Program-made: the position numbers and the translations under genes
The notes under the pieces: model-generated
What the model was told of the DNA's origin: nothing
What the model saw: only the letters and a program-made list of their open reading frames with translations
Database searches by the model: none
Part shown: positions 1 to 12,505 of the stretch, in pieces
Layout: each line of letters opens with the position of its first letter
Position numbering within the stretch: position 1 is the stretch's first letter
From: Antrihabitans cavernicola
GTDB lineage: Bacteria; Actinomycetota; Actinomycetes; Mycobacteriales; Mycobacteriaceae
Length of the DNA: 64,000 nucleotides
Assembly: GCF_008297975.1 (NCBI RefSeq)
Contig: NZ_VLNY01000002.1
Coordinates: 310,001 to 374,000, forward strand
Direction: 5' to 3'

Positions 1-1
1 C

Positions 2-1027
2 GACGATGGTGGCGACGCGACCATGCTGGTCTTGCGTGGTGCGCAGTTCGAGAAGGCAGGCGTCGTTCCGCCCGCCGATGATTCCGATTCCGCCGAATAC
101 AAGGTGTTCCTCAACCTGCTGCGTGCGCGGTTCGAGACGGACAAGGGCAAGTGGACCACCATCGCCTCGGCCGTCAAGGGTGTCACCGAAGAAACCACCA
201 CCGGTGTGCTGCGGCTCTACCAGTTCGCTGCGGCAGGCGAGCTGGCCTTCCCGGCGATCAACGTCAACGATTCGGTCACCAAGAGCAAGTTCGACAACAA
301 GTACGGCACCCGCCACTCGTTGATCGACGGCATCAACCGCGGCACCGACGTGCTGATCGGCGGCAAGGCTGCGTTGGTCTGTGGTTTCGGTGACGTCGGC
401 AAGGGTTGTGCCGAGGCGCTCAAGAGCCAGGGTGCGCGTGTCGCGATCACCGAGGTGGACCCCATCAACGCGCTGCAGGCGTTGATGGAGGGCTACGAGG
501 TCAAGACCGTCGAAGAGGCTGTCGGTTGGGCCGACATCATCATCACCGCGACGGGCAACCAGGGCATCATCACCTTCGAGCACATGCAGAACATGAAGCA
601 CCAGGCGATCCTCGGCAACATCGGTCACTTCGACGACGAGATCGAGATGGCACGTCTGGAGTCGGCTCCCGGCGTCACCCGCGTCAACATCAAGCCGCAG
701 GTCGACGAGTTCCAGTTCGCGGACGGGCATTCGATCATCGTGCTGTCCGAGGGGCGGTTGTTGAACCTGGGCAACGCGACGGGCCACCCGTCGTTCGTGA
801 TGAGCAACAGCTTCTCCAACCAGGTGATCGCGCAGATCGAGCTGTGGACGAAGCCGGACGAGTACGACAACGAGGTCTACCGGCTGCCGAAGCACCTCGA
901 CGAGAAGGTCGCGAAGATCCACGTCGAAGCACTCGGTGGCACGTTGACCAAGCTCACGAAGGAGCAGGCGGAGTACATCGGCGTCGACGTCGAGGGTCCG
1001 TACAAGCCGGAGCACTACCGGTACTAG
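2..1027 (+). CDS. sahH: Adenosylhomocysteinase (C-terminal part, cut by window edge)
   Basis: S-adenosyl-L-homocysteine hydrolase splits SAH into adenosine and homocysteine in the cytosolic methyl cycle. The reading frame is open from base 2 with no start codon, so the N-terminal third lies outside the window; about 341 residues of a family that is usually 470-495 long are present. Visible signatures are DDGGDAT at the left edge, the substrate-region [14 protein letters not shown], the NAD-binding GFGDVGKG, and the canonical end [10 protein letters not shown]. The C-terminal Lys-Tyr-type NAD contact region is present and nothing looks broken. A strong hairpin follows the stop, separating it from the thymidylate kinase gene. 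Confidence 0.97.
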   Translation, partial: DDGGDATMLVLRGAQFEKAGVVPPADDSDSAEYKVFLNLLRARFETDKGKWTTIASAVKGVTEETTTGVLRLYQFAAAGELAFPAINVNDSVTKSKFDNKYGTRHSLIDGINRGTDVLIGGKAALVCGFGDVGKGCAEALKSQGARVAITEVDPINALQALMEGYEVKTVEEAVGWADIIITATGNQGIITFEHMQNMKHQAILGNIGHFDDEIEMARLESAPGVTRVNIKPQVDEFQFADGHSIIVLSEGRLLNLGNATGHPSFVMSNSFSNQVIAQIELWTKPDEYDNEVYRLPKHLDEKVAKIHVEALGGTLTKLTKEQAEYIGVDVEGPYKPEHYRY

Positions 1028-1035
1028 GCACCTCG

Positions 1036-1073
1036 TGCGCGGTCGACGAGTCCAAGGGCTCGTCGACCGCGCA
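1036..1073 (+). terminator. Perfect 15-bp hairpin after sahH
   Basis: Two perfectly complementary 15-nt arms (1036-1050 and 1059-1073) flank an 8-nt loop, starting nine bases after the sahH stop. There is no T-tract, as is common for actinobacterial terminators. The right arm ends on the A of an ATG at 1073, which argues against using that ATG as the start of the next gene. Confidence 0.7.
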
Positions 1074-1093
1074 TGGGCGATAGCCTTCCCCGC

Positions 1094-1735
1094 GTGGGAA
1101 TACTGATTGCGCTCGAAGGCCTCGACGGCGCAGGTAAGCGGACGTTGGTCGAGAAGGTTGTGCGTGAGTTGCGCGCGCTCGGACGTACCGTCGCGACCGT
1201 CGACTTTCCTCGCTACGGTCGTTCGATCCACGCCGACCTGGCATCCGAAGCGCTCAAGGGTGAACACGGAGACCTCGCGGCCTCGGCCAATGCGATGGCA
1301 GTCCTGTTCGCCCTCGACCGAGCAGGCGCCGCCGACGATCTCCGGGATTTGGTCGCCGCCAACGACATCGTCATCCTCGATCGCTACGTCGCGTCCAACG
1401 CGGCGTACGGCGCGGCGCGCACCCGCCAAGGTGCCGACGGCGACTTCGCCGCCTGGATCGCCGAACTGGAATTCGAGCGGCTCGGGTTGCCTGCCCCGGA
1501 CCTGCAACTGCTTCTCGATGTGCCGGTGGAGCTGGCGGCGCAGCGCGCCCGCCTTCGCGGCGAGAGCGATGCGACCCGGGCATTGGACGCGTACGAACGC
1601 GACGGCGACTTACAGGCGCGCACCGGTGGCGTCTACCGTGAGCTGGCCGATAACAGCTGGCAGGGGACGTGGTGGCGGGTCACCGCGAACGCCGATCCGG
1701 CCGAGCTGGCGGGCAGGATGGCAGAGTTGTCATGA
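1094..1735 (+). CDS. tmk: Thymidylate kinase
   Basis: Phosphorylates dTMP to dTDP with ATP in the dTTP pathway. The P-loop GLDGAGKRT sits near the N terminus, as in actinobacterial enzymes, and the substrate-binding DRY motif (DRYVASNAAYGAAR) lies near the middle. I prefer the GTG at 1094, giving 213 residues and an N terminus MGILIALEG that matches family length. An in-frame ATG at 1073 overlaps the sahH terminator stem and would add seven residues. The gene lies between sahH and mtrA, the arrangement known from mycobacteria. The long Ala-rich middle follows the usual actinobacterial form. Confidence 0.93.
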   Translation: MGILIALEGLDGAGKRTLVEKVVRELRALGRTVATVDFPRYGRSIHADLASEALKGEHGDLAASANAMAVLFALDRAGAADDLRDLVAANDIVILDRYVASNAAYGAARTRQGADGDFAAWIAELEFERLGLPAPDLQLLLDVPVELAAQRARLRGESDATRALDAYERDGDLQARTGGVYRELADNSWQGTWWRVTANADPAELAGRMAELS

Positions 1736-1801
1736 CGATTGTGCGAGACGCGCCCAGGCGTGGCGAGCTGTTCCGGCCGATGGAGGTGACACGATAGAGG
1801 C

Positions 1802-2479
1802 ATGAAACCAAGGATTCTGGTTGTCGACGACGACACGGCGCTAGCCGAGATGCTGACGATCGTGCTCCGCGGCGAGGGTTTCGAGCCCTTCGTCGTGGGT
1901 GACGGAACGCAAGCTCTTGCCGCTGTCCGTGAGACGCGGCCGGATCTGGTGTTGCTGGACCTGATGCTGCCCGGCATGAACGGCATCGACGTGTGCCGTG
2001 TGCTGCGCGCCGACTCGGGCGTTCCGATCGTGATGCTGACCGCCAAGACCGACACCGTGGACGTGGTGCTCGGCCTGGAATCCGGCGCCGACGACTACAT
2101 CATGAAGCCGTTCAAGCCGAAGGAGTTGGTCGCTCGGGTGCGCGCCCGACTGCGCCGCACCGAGGACGAGCCCGCCGAGCTGCTCTCGATCGCCGACATC
2201 ATCATCGACGTGCCCGCGCACAAGGTCAGCCGCAACGACGAGCTGGTTTCGCTGACACCGCTGGAATTCGATTTGTTGGTTGCCTTGGCACGCAAGCCTC
2301 GCCAGGTGTTCACTCGTGAGGTGTTGCTCGAACAGGTGTGGGGCTACCGGCATGCTGCCGATACCCGGTTGGTCAACGTCCATGTCCAGCGGCTGCGCGC
2401 CAAGGTGGAGAAGGATCCGGAGAATCCCGAGGTCGTTCTGACCGTCAGGGGGGTCGGCTACAAAGCCGGACCGCCGTGA
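1802..2479 (+). CDS. mtrA: Response regulator MtrA
   Basis: OmpR/PhoB-family DNA-binding response regulator of 225 residues, partner of MtrB. The receiver domain (about 1-115) has acidic residues D9-D11, phosphoacceptor D53 in LLLDLMLPG, and the Lys in [10 protein letters not shown] winged-helix domain (about 125-223) follows and ends in [12 protein letters not shown]. In mycobacteria and corynebacteria MtrA is essential or near-essential and controls cell division, cell-wall hydrolases and osmotic response. Its TGA overlaps the GTG start of mtrB, so the two are translationally coupled. Confidence 0.97.
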   Translation: MKPRILVVDDDTALAEMLTIVLRGEGFEPFVVGDGTQALAAVRETRPDLVLLDLMLPGMNGIDVCRVLRADSGVPIVMLTAKTDTVDVVLGLESGADDYIMKPFKPKELVARVRARLRRTEDEPAELLSIADIIIDVPAHKVSRNDELVSLTPLEFDLLVALARKPRQVFTREVLLEQVWGYRHAADTRLVNVHVQRLRAKVEKDPENPEVVLTVRGVGYKAGPP

Positions 2480-4242
2480 ATCTGACTCTTACCCGAATGC
2501 GGCGGCGGATCGACCGCGAGCTCGCTCCGCTGCTGCGCTGGTTTCAATCACTCTCCAACACCCTCGCCCACGCCTGGCGCAGGTCACTTCAGCTTCGCGT
2601 CGTCGTCTCCACCCTCACGCTGTCGCTGATCGTCATCACCATCCTCGGCGTCGTGCTGACCAGTCAGATCACCGACAGGCTGCTCGAGGCCAAGATCAGC
2701 GCTGCCACCGAAGAAATGGATCGTGCCCGCGGCACGGTGCAGGGGGTGCTTGCCGGGGCCGACGACAGTAACTCGTTGCCGACCAGGCTCGAAGGCGCGC
2801 GCGCCGCGTTGTCGAGCAGAGAGAGCGACAGCGGTCAGGCCGCAGGCGCCGCAGGCACTTTCGATTCGGCATTGATCGTTCCCGGCGACGGCCCGCGGGA
2901 GCCGACAGTGGTTGGGCCAGCGGATCAGATCCCGCAGAGCCTCCGATCGTTCGTGCAGGCAGGTCAGGTGAGCTACCAGTTCGCGACGGTGGCAGATCCG
3001 GACGGCTATCAGGGGCGCGCGTTGATCGTCGGCAGCCCGACGGCGTCCGACATCTCCACGCTCGAGATGTATCTGGTGTTTCCGCTGGCCAGCGAAGATC
3101 GCAGCCTGTCGCTGATGCGCGGCACCATGCTGATCGGTGGTGCGGTCCTTTTGGTGCTACTTGCTGCGATTTCGATGCTGGTTGCGCGGCAGGTGGTGCT
3201 GCCGATTCGGTCGGCGTCTCGCATCGCCGTCCGATTTGCCGACGGCAGGCTCAAGGAGCGCATGCCGGTTCGCGGCGAGGACGATATGGCCCGGCTTGCG
3301 ATGTCGTTCAACGAAATGGCCGAAAGTCTGTCGAAACAGATCAACCAGCTCGAAGAGTTCGGCAACTTGCAGAAACGCTTCACCTCCGACGTCAGTCACG
3401 AGCTACGTACGCCGCTGACCACGGTTCGCATGGCCGCCGACCTGATCCACGACGGCAGCGGCGAGTTGGATCCGGCATTGCGGCGATCGTCGGAGCTGCT
3501 GGTCACCGAACTGGACCGGTTCGAGTCTCTGCTCAACGACCTGCTCGAGATCAGTCGCCACGACGCCGGCGTTGCCGAGTTGTCCGCCGAGCAGCTCGAT
3601 CTGCGGATGTGTTGCCGAGCGGCCGTGTCCACAGTGCGACACCTGGCGCGCGACTCGCAGACCGAGCTGGTGCTGGACCTTCCGGAGGTGCCAGTCATCG
3701 CCGAGGTGGATCCGCGTCGCGTCGAGCGAATTCTGCGAAATTTGCTGGCCAATGCCATCGACCACGGCGAGGGCAAGCCGGTGTTGATTCGATTGCGCTC
3801 CAACGAAGATGCGGCCGCAATCGTGGTTCGCGACCAAGGCATCGGCCTGCGACCCGGCGAAGAGAAGCTGGTGTTCAACAGGTTCTGGCGCTCCGACCCT
3901 TCGCGCGTGCGTCGTTCCGGTGGTACCGGCCTCGGCCTGGCGATCAGCGTCGAGGATGCGCACCTGCACGACGGCAAGCTGGAAGCATGGGGCGACCCCG
4001 GCAACGGGTCGGTGTTCCGCCTGACCGTCCCACTCGTGCGGGGCCGCAAGGTGATCGGCAGTCCGCTGCCGCTCAAGCCGGGCAACCTTCGCCACGTGCA
4101 AGGTAAGCCGTTCGACGATCCGGGCACCAACGGGCACACGCCTGCGATCAAGTCGGTTCCCGAACGCAATGCCCTCGAAGCCGCCCCGGACACCCCGGAT
4201 TCCCCTGCCGACGCCGATCGGGTCGGAGAGCGCAAAGGATGA
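2476..4242 (+). CDS. mtrB: Sensor histidine kinase MtrB
   Basis: Membrane histidine kinase of 588 residues that phosphorylates MtrA. The start is the GTG at 2476, which overlaps the mtrA stop; the frame stays open further upstream but that would lie inside mtrA. Order of parts: cytosolic N terminus, first membrane segment ([20 protein letters not shown]), an extracellular sensor loop, second membrane segment ([20 protein letters not shown]), HAMP linker, H-box [12 protein letters not shown]-box [11 protein letters not shown]1 DQGIGL, F-box VFNRFWR and G2 [10 protein letters not shown]. All catalytic boxes are intact. Its stop overlaps the lpqB start. Confidence 0.97.
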   Translation: MNLTLTRMRRRIDRELAPLLRWFQSLSNTLAHAWRRSLQLRVVVSTLTLSLIVITILGVVLTSQITDRLLEAKISAATEEMDRARGTVQGVLAGADDSNSLPTRLEGARAALSSRESDSGQAAGAAGTFDSALIVPGDGPREPTVVGPADQIPQSLRSFVQAGQVSYQFATVADPDGYQGRALIVGSPTASDISTLEMYLVFPLASEDRSLSLMRGTMLIGGAVLLVLLAAISMLVARQVVLPIRSASRIAVRFADGRLKERMPVRGEDDMARLAMSFNEMAESLSKQINQLEEFGNLQKRFTSDVSHELRTPLTTVRMAADLIHDGSGELDPALRRSSELLVTELDRFESLLNDLLEISRHDAGVAELSAEQLDLRMCCRAAVSTVRHLARDSQTELVLDLPEVPVIAEVDPRRVERILRNLLANAIDHGEGKPVLIRLRSNEDAAAIVVRDQGIGLRPGEEKLVFNRFWRSDPSRVRRSGGTGLGLAISVEDAHLHDGKLEAWGDPGNGSVFRLTVPLVRGRKVIGSPLPLKPGNLRHVQGKPFDDPGTNGHTPAIKSVPERNALEAAPDTPDSPADADRVGERKG

Positions 4243-6020
4243 CCATCGGTATCACCCATCGCCGGGCCGCGGCAGCGGTGTCGATCTTCGGCGCCCTGCT
4301 GCTGACCGGGTGCGCGAGTCTGCCCGACACGTCGACGCCGGAAGCCATCGGCACCATCGCGCGCGAGCCGGTCAGCGCCAGCCTGCCGCAGCCCGCCCCC
4401 GGACGTGAGCCGGACCTGCTGCTGCGCGACTTCTTCAGTGCGGGTACCGATCCCGCGAACCGGCATGTCGGCGCGCGGCAGTTTCTCACCCCGGACATGT
4501 CGGCGAAATGGGATGACGCCGCCAGCGCCACGCTGGTGGACAAGCTGGACGTACTGCCGGACACCCGCACCGCCGATCACGCCACCTACACGATCCGAGG
4601 CAAGCGGGTCGGGCAGTTGCAGGCGGGCGGCGCCTATCAAGCCGAAGAGGGCACGTTCGAAGGCAAGGTCGGCCTGCGTAAGGCCGACAACCAGTGGCGC
4701 ATAGACGAATTGCCCGCGGGCGTAGTGATGGAGCTGCCGCAGTTCGCCAGCAGTTACCAACGCAAGTCGTTGTACTTCCTCGACCCCACCGGCACCGCGA
4801 CGGTCCCGGACCCGCGCTGGATCGCAGGCAGTCAGGACCAGACGGCGGCCCAGCTGATCGGCCTGCTGGTCGACGGCCCCAAGCCCGCTCTCGCGCCCGC
4901 GATTCAGAACGAGTTCTCGGACAAGGTGTCCATCCGCGGTCCGATCACCAAGGCGGACGGCCGGACCACCTCGGTGGGTGTTGGCCTCGGCGGAATTCGC
5001 ATCGACTTCCAGGGTCTCGCAGGCATGGAGAAGAAGAATCGGGATCTCCTTGCGGCCCAGGTGATCTGGACTCTGGCGAAAGCCGAGATTTCCGGCCCGT
5101 ACGTGTTGCTGGCCGACGGCAAGCCGCTCGACGATCAGCATCCGAACGGCTGGACCACCGAGGACGTCGCGTCGTTGGATCCACTTGCCAACGCCAGCAA
5201 CAACATCGGGCTGCATGCGCTACGTGACGGCGCGCTGGTCTCGGTCGGCGACTCCGGGGTGACACCGATCCCCGGCTACTTCGGCGTCGTCAACAACCTG
5301 CGATCCATCGCTCTCTCACGAGACGGAAACCTGATCGCCGCAGTTGCCGACACCGGTCGGCAAGCACCGGATCCCACGAACGCGTTGATGGTCGGCTCCT
5401 ACGACGGCGGTGCGTTCCCGGTCGCCGACGGCGGCGTCATCAGCCGACCCTCGTGGGCGGCGGACGACGGTTCGGCATGGGCCGTGATCGACGGCACCCG
5501 GGTGATCAGGGCCGTCCGCGATCCGCAGACCAGCCAGGTGTCCGTGGTCAATGTCGACTCCGCTGCGGTGAACGCACTGGGCAAGTCGATCACCGAGCTG
5601 CGCCTCTCCCGTGACGGTGTGCGTGCCGCCATGATCGTCGACGGCAAGGTGTACGTAGCGATCGTGGTGCAGCAACCCAACGGGGTGTTCGCGTTGACCA
5701 ATCCGCAGCCGGTGGCGATCGGTCTCGGCAGCCCGGCACTGTCGCTGGACTGGACGACCGGCGAATCTGTGGTGATCGCCCGCGCTGCGGCCGATGTCCC
5801 GGTGGTGATGGTGACCGTCGACGGCTCGCGTATGGACGCGCTGCCGAGTCGGAACCTGACGGCTCCGGTGACGTCGGTCGATGCGGCGTCGACCACTGAG
5901 TTCGTCGCCGACGCGAGGGCCGTGTTCCAGCTCAACAACAACGATCCCGTCGAAGACCGCGAGTGGAGGGAAGTGCGCGGCCTTGCCGGCCTGAAGGCGA
6001 TTCCGGTACTGCCCGGCTGA
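4239..6020 (+). CDS. lpqB: Lipoprotein LpqB, MtrAB accessory protein
   Basis: Secreted lipoprotein of 593 residues. A short signal peptide ends in the lipobox LLTGC with the lipidated Cys at position 25. A GerMN-type domain follows in the first half (around [21 protein letters not shown]) and a beta-propeller-like domain in the second. In mycobacteria LpqB binds the extracellular part of MtrB and modulates MtrA phosphorylation. The ATG overlaps the mtrB stop (ATGA), so mtrA-mtrB-lpqB form one coupled operon. Confidence 0.95.
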   Translation: MTIGITHRRAAAAVSIFGALLLTGCASLPDTSTPEAIGTIAREPVSASLPQPAPGREPDLLLRDFFSAGTDPANRHVGARQFLTPDMSAKWDDAASATLVDKLDVLPDTRTADHATYTIRGKRVGQLQAGGAYQAEEGTFEGKVGLRKADNQWRIDELPAGVVMELPQFASSYQRKSLYFLDPTGTATVPDPRWIAGSQDQTAAQLIGLLVDGPKPALAPAIQNEFSDKVSIRGPITKADGRTTSVGVGLGGIRIDFQGLAGMEKKNRDLLAAQVIWTLAKAEISGPYVLLADGKPLDDQHPNGWTTEDVASLDPLANASNNIGLHALRDGALVSVGDSGVTPIPGYFGVVNNLRSIALSRDGNLIAAVADTGRQAPDPTNALMVGSYDGGAFPVADGGVISRPSWAADDGSAWAVIDGTRVIRAVRDPQTSQVSVVNVDSAAVNALGKSITELRLSRDGVRAAMIVDGKVYVAIVVQQPNGVFALTNPQPVAIGLGSPALSLDWTTGESVVIARAAADVPVVMVTVDGSRMDALPSRNLTAPVTSVDAASTTEFVADARAVFQLNNNDPVEDREWREVRGLAGLKAIPVLPG

Positions 6021-6055
6021 CTCCGAACCGTGTCGGTCCCCGCGCGCACACTCGC

Positions 6056-6718
6056 GTGGTGAACACACTGCTCGACCTGATTCTGCCGCTGGAATGCGCG
6101 GGCTGCGATATGCCGGGTACCGGATGGTGCGAGCGCTGCCGTGACGACGTGGAAGCCGAGCCGATCCGGATCGAACCGCGCGTCGATCCGGGAGTGCCGT
6201 GTTGGGCGCTCGGCAGCTACACCGGTCCGCGTAGGCGGGCCGTCATCGCAGCCAAGGAACGGGGAAGACGCGACCTTGCGCTACCGCTCGGCGCGGCCTT
6301 GGCAGGGGCGCTGTGCTGGCTGCGGCGCTGGGGTGAGCTGTCGCCGCTCGAGTTGGCACCGCTGCTGCTCGTGCCCGCTCCCAGCCGAGCGCGCGCGGCA
6401 CGTATGCGCGGAGGTGATCCCGTCGAACGGTCGGTGCGGGCGGCGGCGTGGGCGTTGGAGCCGGAGCGGTGCACCGTGGCGCCGGTGCTCGGGATGCAAC
6501 GCGGTGTGCGTGATTCGGTGGGTCTGTCCGCTCGGGAAAGGCAGGCGAATCTGGCCGGTCGTATCACCGTTTCACAGGAATTTCCGCGGATCCGGGGTGC
6601 CGAGATCGTGCTGATCGACGACGTGCTGACCACCGGGGTAACGGCGCGCGAGTCGGTTTCGGCTCTGCAAAGAGTCGGGCTGACGGTGGATGCAGTGGTG
6701 GTTGTTGCGGCCGCGTAA
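6056..6718 (+). CDS. ComF family phosphoribosyltransferase-like protein
   Basis: ComF-like protein of about 220 residues. An N-terminal Cys-rich zinc-ribbon-like segment (ECAGCDMPGTGWCERC) is followed by a type I phosphoribosyltransferase fold with the PRPP-loop signature VLIDDVLTTGVTA near the C terminus. ComF proteins are associated with DNA uptake in competent bacteria, but the role in actinobacteria is not established and no competence genes are present here. Tandem GTG codons at 6056 and 6059 are both plausible starts. It follows lpqB by 35 bp and is probably in the same transcript. Confidence 0.85.
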   Translation: MVNTLLDLILPLECAGCDMPGTGWCERCRDDVEAEPIRIEPRVDPGVPCWALGSYTGPRRRAVIAAKERGRRDLALPLGAALAGALCWLRRWGELSPLELAPLLLVPAPSRARAARMRGGDPVERSVRAAAWALEPERCTVAPVLGMQRGVRDSVGLSARERQANLAGRITVSQEFPRIRGAEIVLIDDVLTTGVTARESVSALQRVGLTVDAVVVVAAA

Positions 6719-6904
6719 ATACGACACGCGAAATTTTGGTGAACGCTGGCACTCGTGCCGACGACGGACTAGCGTCGCGTCCACACCCGAAGAGTCAGGG
6801 AGGAGGTGGTGCCTCGAAACCTGGTGTCGGGCGGTTCCCCTCCCGGCACAGCTCAAGCTCGCCACGACCGTTTGCCGGTGGTGGCCGTATTTCGGGAGGT
6901 ACGC

Positions 6905-7579
6905 GTGACGACCGCTTCACAATCCTCGGTTTTCGAAGAAGATTCAGCCGAACTATCCGCCCAGCCCGACGCTTCCCATGCCGAAGTTGTGGTCAAGGGC
7001 CGCAACGTAGAAGTACCAGAACATTTCCGAAACTATGTGTCCGAGAAGCTGTCTCGGCTCGAACGTTTCGATCCCTCGATCTACCTCTACGACGTGGAGC
7101 TCTTCCACGAACGCAATCGACGACAACGCAAGAGCTGCCAGCGGGTGGAGATCACCGCGCGAGGCAAAGGTCCTGTGGTTCGTGCCGAAGCGTGCGCGGA
7201 CAGCTTTTACGCTGCTCTCGAGTCGGTGACCGCCAAGCTGGAAAGCCGGCTCCGGCGAACCAAGGATCGTCGCAAGGTCCACTACGGCGAAAAGACGCCG
7301 AAGTCGGTGGCGCAGGCGACGGCAGCGCTTGCCGAAGTGGAGGCGATTTCGGCTGCCATCGCGGCCGAGTCCACCGATGACACCACTCCAGATTCCGGTC
7401 CGGGCCAGATCGTCCGAACCAAGTTGCACTCGGCGGCTCCGATGTCGGTAGACGACGCGCTCTACCAGATGGAGCTGGTCGGTCACGATTTCTTCCTGTT
7501 CCACGACAGTGCCACCGATCGACCCTCGGTGGTCTACCGCAGGCACGCCTTCGATTACGGGCTCATCAGGCTCACGTAA
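6905..7579 (+). CDS. hpf: Long-form ribosome hibernation promoting factor
   Basis: HPF/RaiA family protein of 224 residues that binds 30S subunits and promotes inactive 100S dimers in stationary phase or stress. The N-terminal S30AE domain (about 28-130: VVVKGRNVEVPEHFRNYV) and the C-terminal dimerisation domain (SVDDALYQMELVGHDFFLFHD ending YGLIRLT) are both present, so it is the long form. The GTG at 6905 is chosen because a strong Shine-Dalgarno (GGGAGG) lies about six bases upstream. A 187-bp gap before it should hold its own promoter. A terminator hairpin follows directly. Confidence 0.95.
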   Translation: MTTASQSSVFEEDSAELSAQPDASHAEVVVKGRNVEVPEHFRNYVSEKLSRLERFDPSIYLYDVELFHERNRRQRKSCQRVEITARGKGPVVRAEACADSFYAALESVTAKLESRLRRTKDRRKVHYGEKTPKSVAQATAALAEVEAISAAIAAESTDDTTPDSGPGQIVRTKLHSAAPMSVDDALYQMELVGHDFFLFHDSATDRPSVVYRRHAFDYGLIRLT

Positions 7580-7590
7580 GTCAGTCGCCG

Positions 7591-7628
7591 AGAAATCCGG
7601 CCGGAGCGAATGCCCCGGCCGGATTTCT
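7591..7628 (+). terminator. Perfect 14-bp hairpin after hpf
   Basis: Arms 7591-7604 and 7615-7628 are exactly complementary, with a 10-nt loop, starting about 12 bases after the hpf stop. The outer base pairs are A-T, so transcription from hpf leaves a short T-rich tail. Confidence 0.75.
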
Positions 7629-7680
7629 GTGTTCGGCCGATCAGCAGTGCGTATCGACCTGCACTCGTACCGTTGGACCC

Positions 7681-8772
7681 ATGGACTCGATGCCCACTCC
7701 AGCGCTGATCGTCGACCCGTCGACCGTCGATCGCAACATTGCGGCCATGGCCACTCGCGCGCGATCGCTCGGCGTCGAATTGTGGCCGCACGTCAAAACG
7801 CACAAATGTGCGGACATCCTTGCCCGTCAGCTCGAGGCCGGAGCAGCGGGCGTCAGCGTTGCCACCGTTCGCGAAGCCGAACTCGCTGCCGATCAGCACG
7901 CGCCTGCCATCTTGATAGCGCATCCGCCTGCCTCTCCCGAACGTCTGAGCCGGGCCGTCGCGCTGGCAGGACGGGTGCGACTGCGCGTTGCGCTCGACTC
8001 GGAGGAGGTTGCGCGTGCGCTGGACGAGGCGTGCCGCGATGCCGGGGTGATCGCCGAATGGCTGTGGGAGGTCGATTGTGGCGTCGGCCGCACAGGCACA
8101 CCGCCGGGGGCCGCAACAGCCGAACGCGTTGCGCGTCTTGCAACGCACACCACCGCAGCTACTTTCGCGGGAATCATGGCGTTCGGTGGGCATGCCTACG
8201 GAGCCCGCGACACCGACGGCGTCCGCGCTGCCGCCCGTGAGGAACGTGACGCCGTCGTCAGTACCGCCGATGCGCTGGAGGCGCTCGGTGTTGCCGTCCC
8301 CGTTCGAAGCGCGGGAAGTACGCCCACCGCGCACGCCTTGGATCACGCGACCGGGCTGACCGAATTGCGGCCCGGCAACTACGTATTTCACGACGCGACA
8401 CAGGTCGGGCTCGGCGTAGTGACGATCGATGACTGCGCCTTGACCGTCGCTGCCACCGTCGTCTCGCGGCCGACCGACGGGCGGGTGATCCTCGACGCGG
8501 GATCCAAAGCCCTCGGTGCCGACCGCATGACCGAACTGGCCCCCGGCTTCGGAACGGTCGTCGATCATCCCGAACTGATCGTCGCCAAGCTCTACGAGGA
8601 ACACGCGATCCTCAGCGGTGCCGAGGCGGGCACACTCCCGATCGGTACCCGTGTCCGCGTGATTCCCAACCATGCCTGCGCCGCGGCGAATCTGCACCGC
8701 ACCATGCACCACCTGGGCGGGTCGGGCGAGTGGACAGTCGCCGCTCGCGGTTGGCGACCCGAGCTTCGATAG
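7681..8772 (+). CDS. Fold-III PLP enzyme, D-threonine aldolase / D-serine dehydratase-like
   Basis: Protein of 363 residues with an alanine-racemase-type N-terminal barrel; the PLP-binding Lys is in the short motif HVKTHK near residue 40. The C-terminal beta domain has the paired metal ligands His and Cys in [12 protein letters not shown], which marks the D-threonine aldolase / D-serine dehydratase (DSD1-like) group rather than alanine racemase. The expected reaction is metal- and PLP-dependent cleavage or dehydration of a D-beta-hydroxy amino acid; the substrate cannot be fixed from sequence. An ATG at 7690 (MPTPALIVD) is an equally good start. It stands alone between hpf and secA. Confidence 0.85.
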   Translation: MDSMPTPALIVDPSTVDRNIAAMATRARSLGVELWPHVKTHKCADILARQLEAGAAGVSVATVREAELAADQHAPAILIAHPPASPERLSRAVALAGRVRLRVALDSEEVARALDEACRDAGVIAEWLWEVDCGVGRTGTPPGAATAERVARLATHTTAATFAGIMAFGGHAYGARDTDGVRAAAREERDAVVSTADALEALGVAVPVRSAGSTPTAHALDHATGLTELRPGNYVFHDATQVGLGVVTIDDCALTVAATVVSRPTDGRVILDAGSKALGADRMTELAPGFGTVVDHPELIVAKLYEEHAILSGAEAGTLPIGTRVRVIPNHACAAANLHRTMHHLGGSGEWTVAARGWRPELR

Positions 8773-8944
8773 GCCTCATCCGCTGGTGCCCGGTATGTGC
8801 GACTCGGGTCCGATAGAACGGCCGGAATGGTCGCACTGTGTGATCAGCGCATACCATGGACGCCGCTGGGCGAAGGTGGCCCGCACTGTTCCCGTGCGCG
8901 GGAGCCGTGACCCTGACGGACGAAGATTGAGGACAAACAAGACC

Positions 8945-11842
<2,898 letters not shown>

Positions 11843-11849
11843 TACAGCG

Positions 11850-12359
11850 TTAACCGAATCGCAGCGACGTCACCGACCAACCGATTCCGGTTCGGTTGGT
11901 GATGCGCGCGGCGACGGCGAACATGCGCGGTCCGCGACTGTAGGTGCCGAACACTTCGGCGGTCGTCGGATCGACGAGTCGAATGTGCACGCGCTCCAAC
12001 GTGCCCGTCCCCAGCGCCTTTCCGGGGAACGCGGTCAACGACCGAGCGCGCACCATCTCGAGTAGCGCGGGCTCGACGATCGATTTGAGCTGAGTGGGCG
12101 GTCGCCGCCGATCCACCACCTCGAGGACCAGCCGCAGCGCGTGCTCGGTGAACCGTCTTGCCGCAGTGTGGTTTTCGAGATCTTCGATCGGTACCGCGGG
12201 TGCAGATCCGGAGCGCCCGTCGTGCGGTGTTCGGCGCACGGTGCGCTGCTGCGGAACGGCGCAGTGCCTGGTGCCGACGCGGCCGTGCTCGTAGAGCGCG
12301 GGTTCACACTGTGGTGGTCGAGACAGAAACTGTGGTGGTCGCGACGGAAATGGCGTCAT
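11850..12359 (-). CDS. DUF6459-type (Rv3235-like) protein
   Basis: Protein of 169 residues in the family of M. tuberculosis Rv3235. A variable Pro/Arg-rich N terminus (SRPPQFLSRPPQ) precedes a conserved alpha/beta domain: FTEHALRLVLEVVDRRRP, then VRIxLVDPTTAEVFGTY and a Trp-containing end. The start at 12359 is chosen because GGAGAG lies just upstream; an in-frame start at 12428 would add 23 unconserved residues. It converges on secA with only seven bases between stops. No biochemical function is known. Confidence 0.75.
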   Translation of the reverse strand: MTPFPSRPPQFLSRPPQCEPALYEHGRVGTRHCAVPQQRTVRRTPHDGRSGSAPAVPIEDLENHTAARRFTEHALRLVLEVVDRRRPPTQLKSIVEPALLEMVRARSLTAFPGKALGTGTLERVHIRLVDPTTAEVFGTYSRGPRMFAVAARITNRTGIGWSVTSLRFG

Positions 12360-12505
12360 CTTCTCTCCAAATCGGCAGACGTGTGCTCGGGCATTCGAAT
12401 GCGTCCGAGGAGAGGATCGGACGCGCACAGCATGTCATGGATGTGTGACATTCACCTGATTTTGCGACTCTCGCTTCCGGCACCGTCCGGCAATAAGGTG
12501 GAGCA

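Noticed and set aside
3396-5216. 606-codon open frame opposite mtrB and lpqB
   Set aside because: Antisense shadow of two well-supported genes; low-complexity Arg/Gly/Val content and no family resemblance.
7555-8712. 385-codon open frame opposite the PLP enzyme gene
   Set aside because: Antisense shadow with repetitive Gly/Arg/Asp composition; the forward gene has clear motifs.
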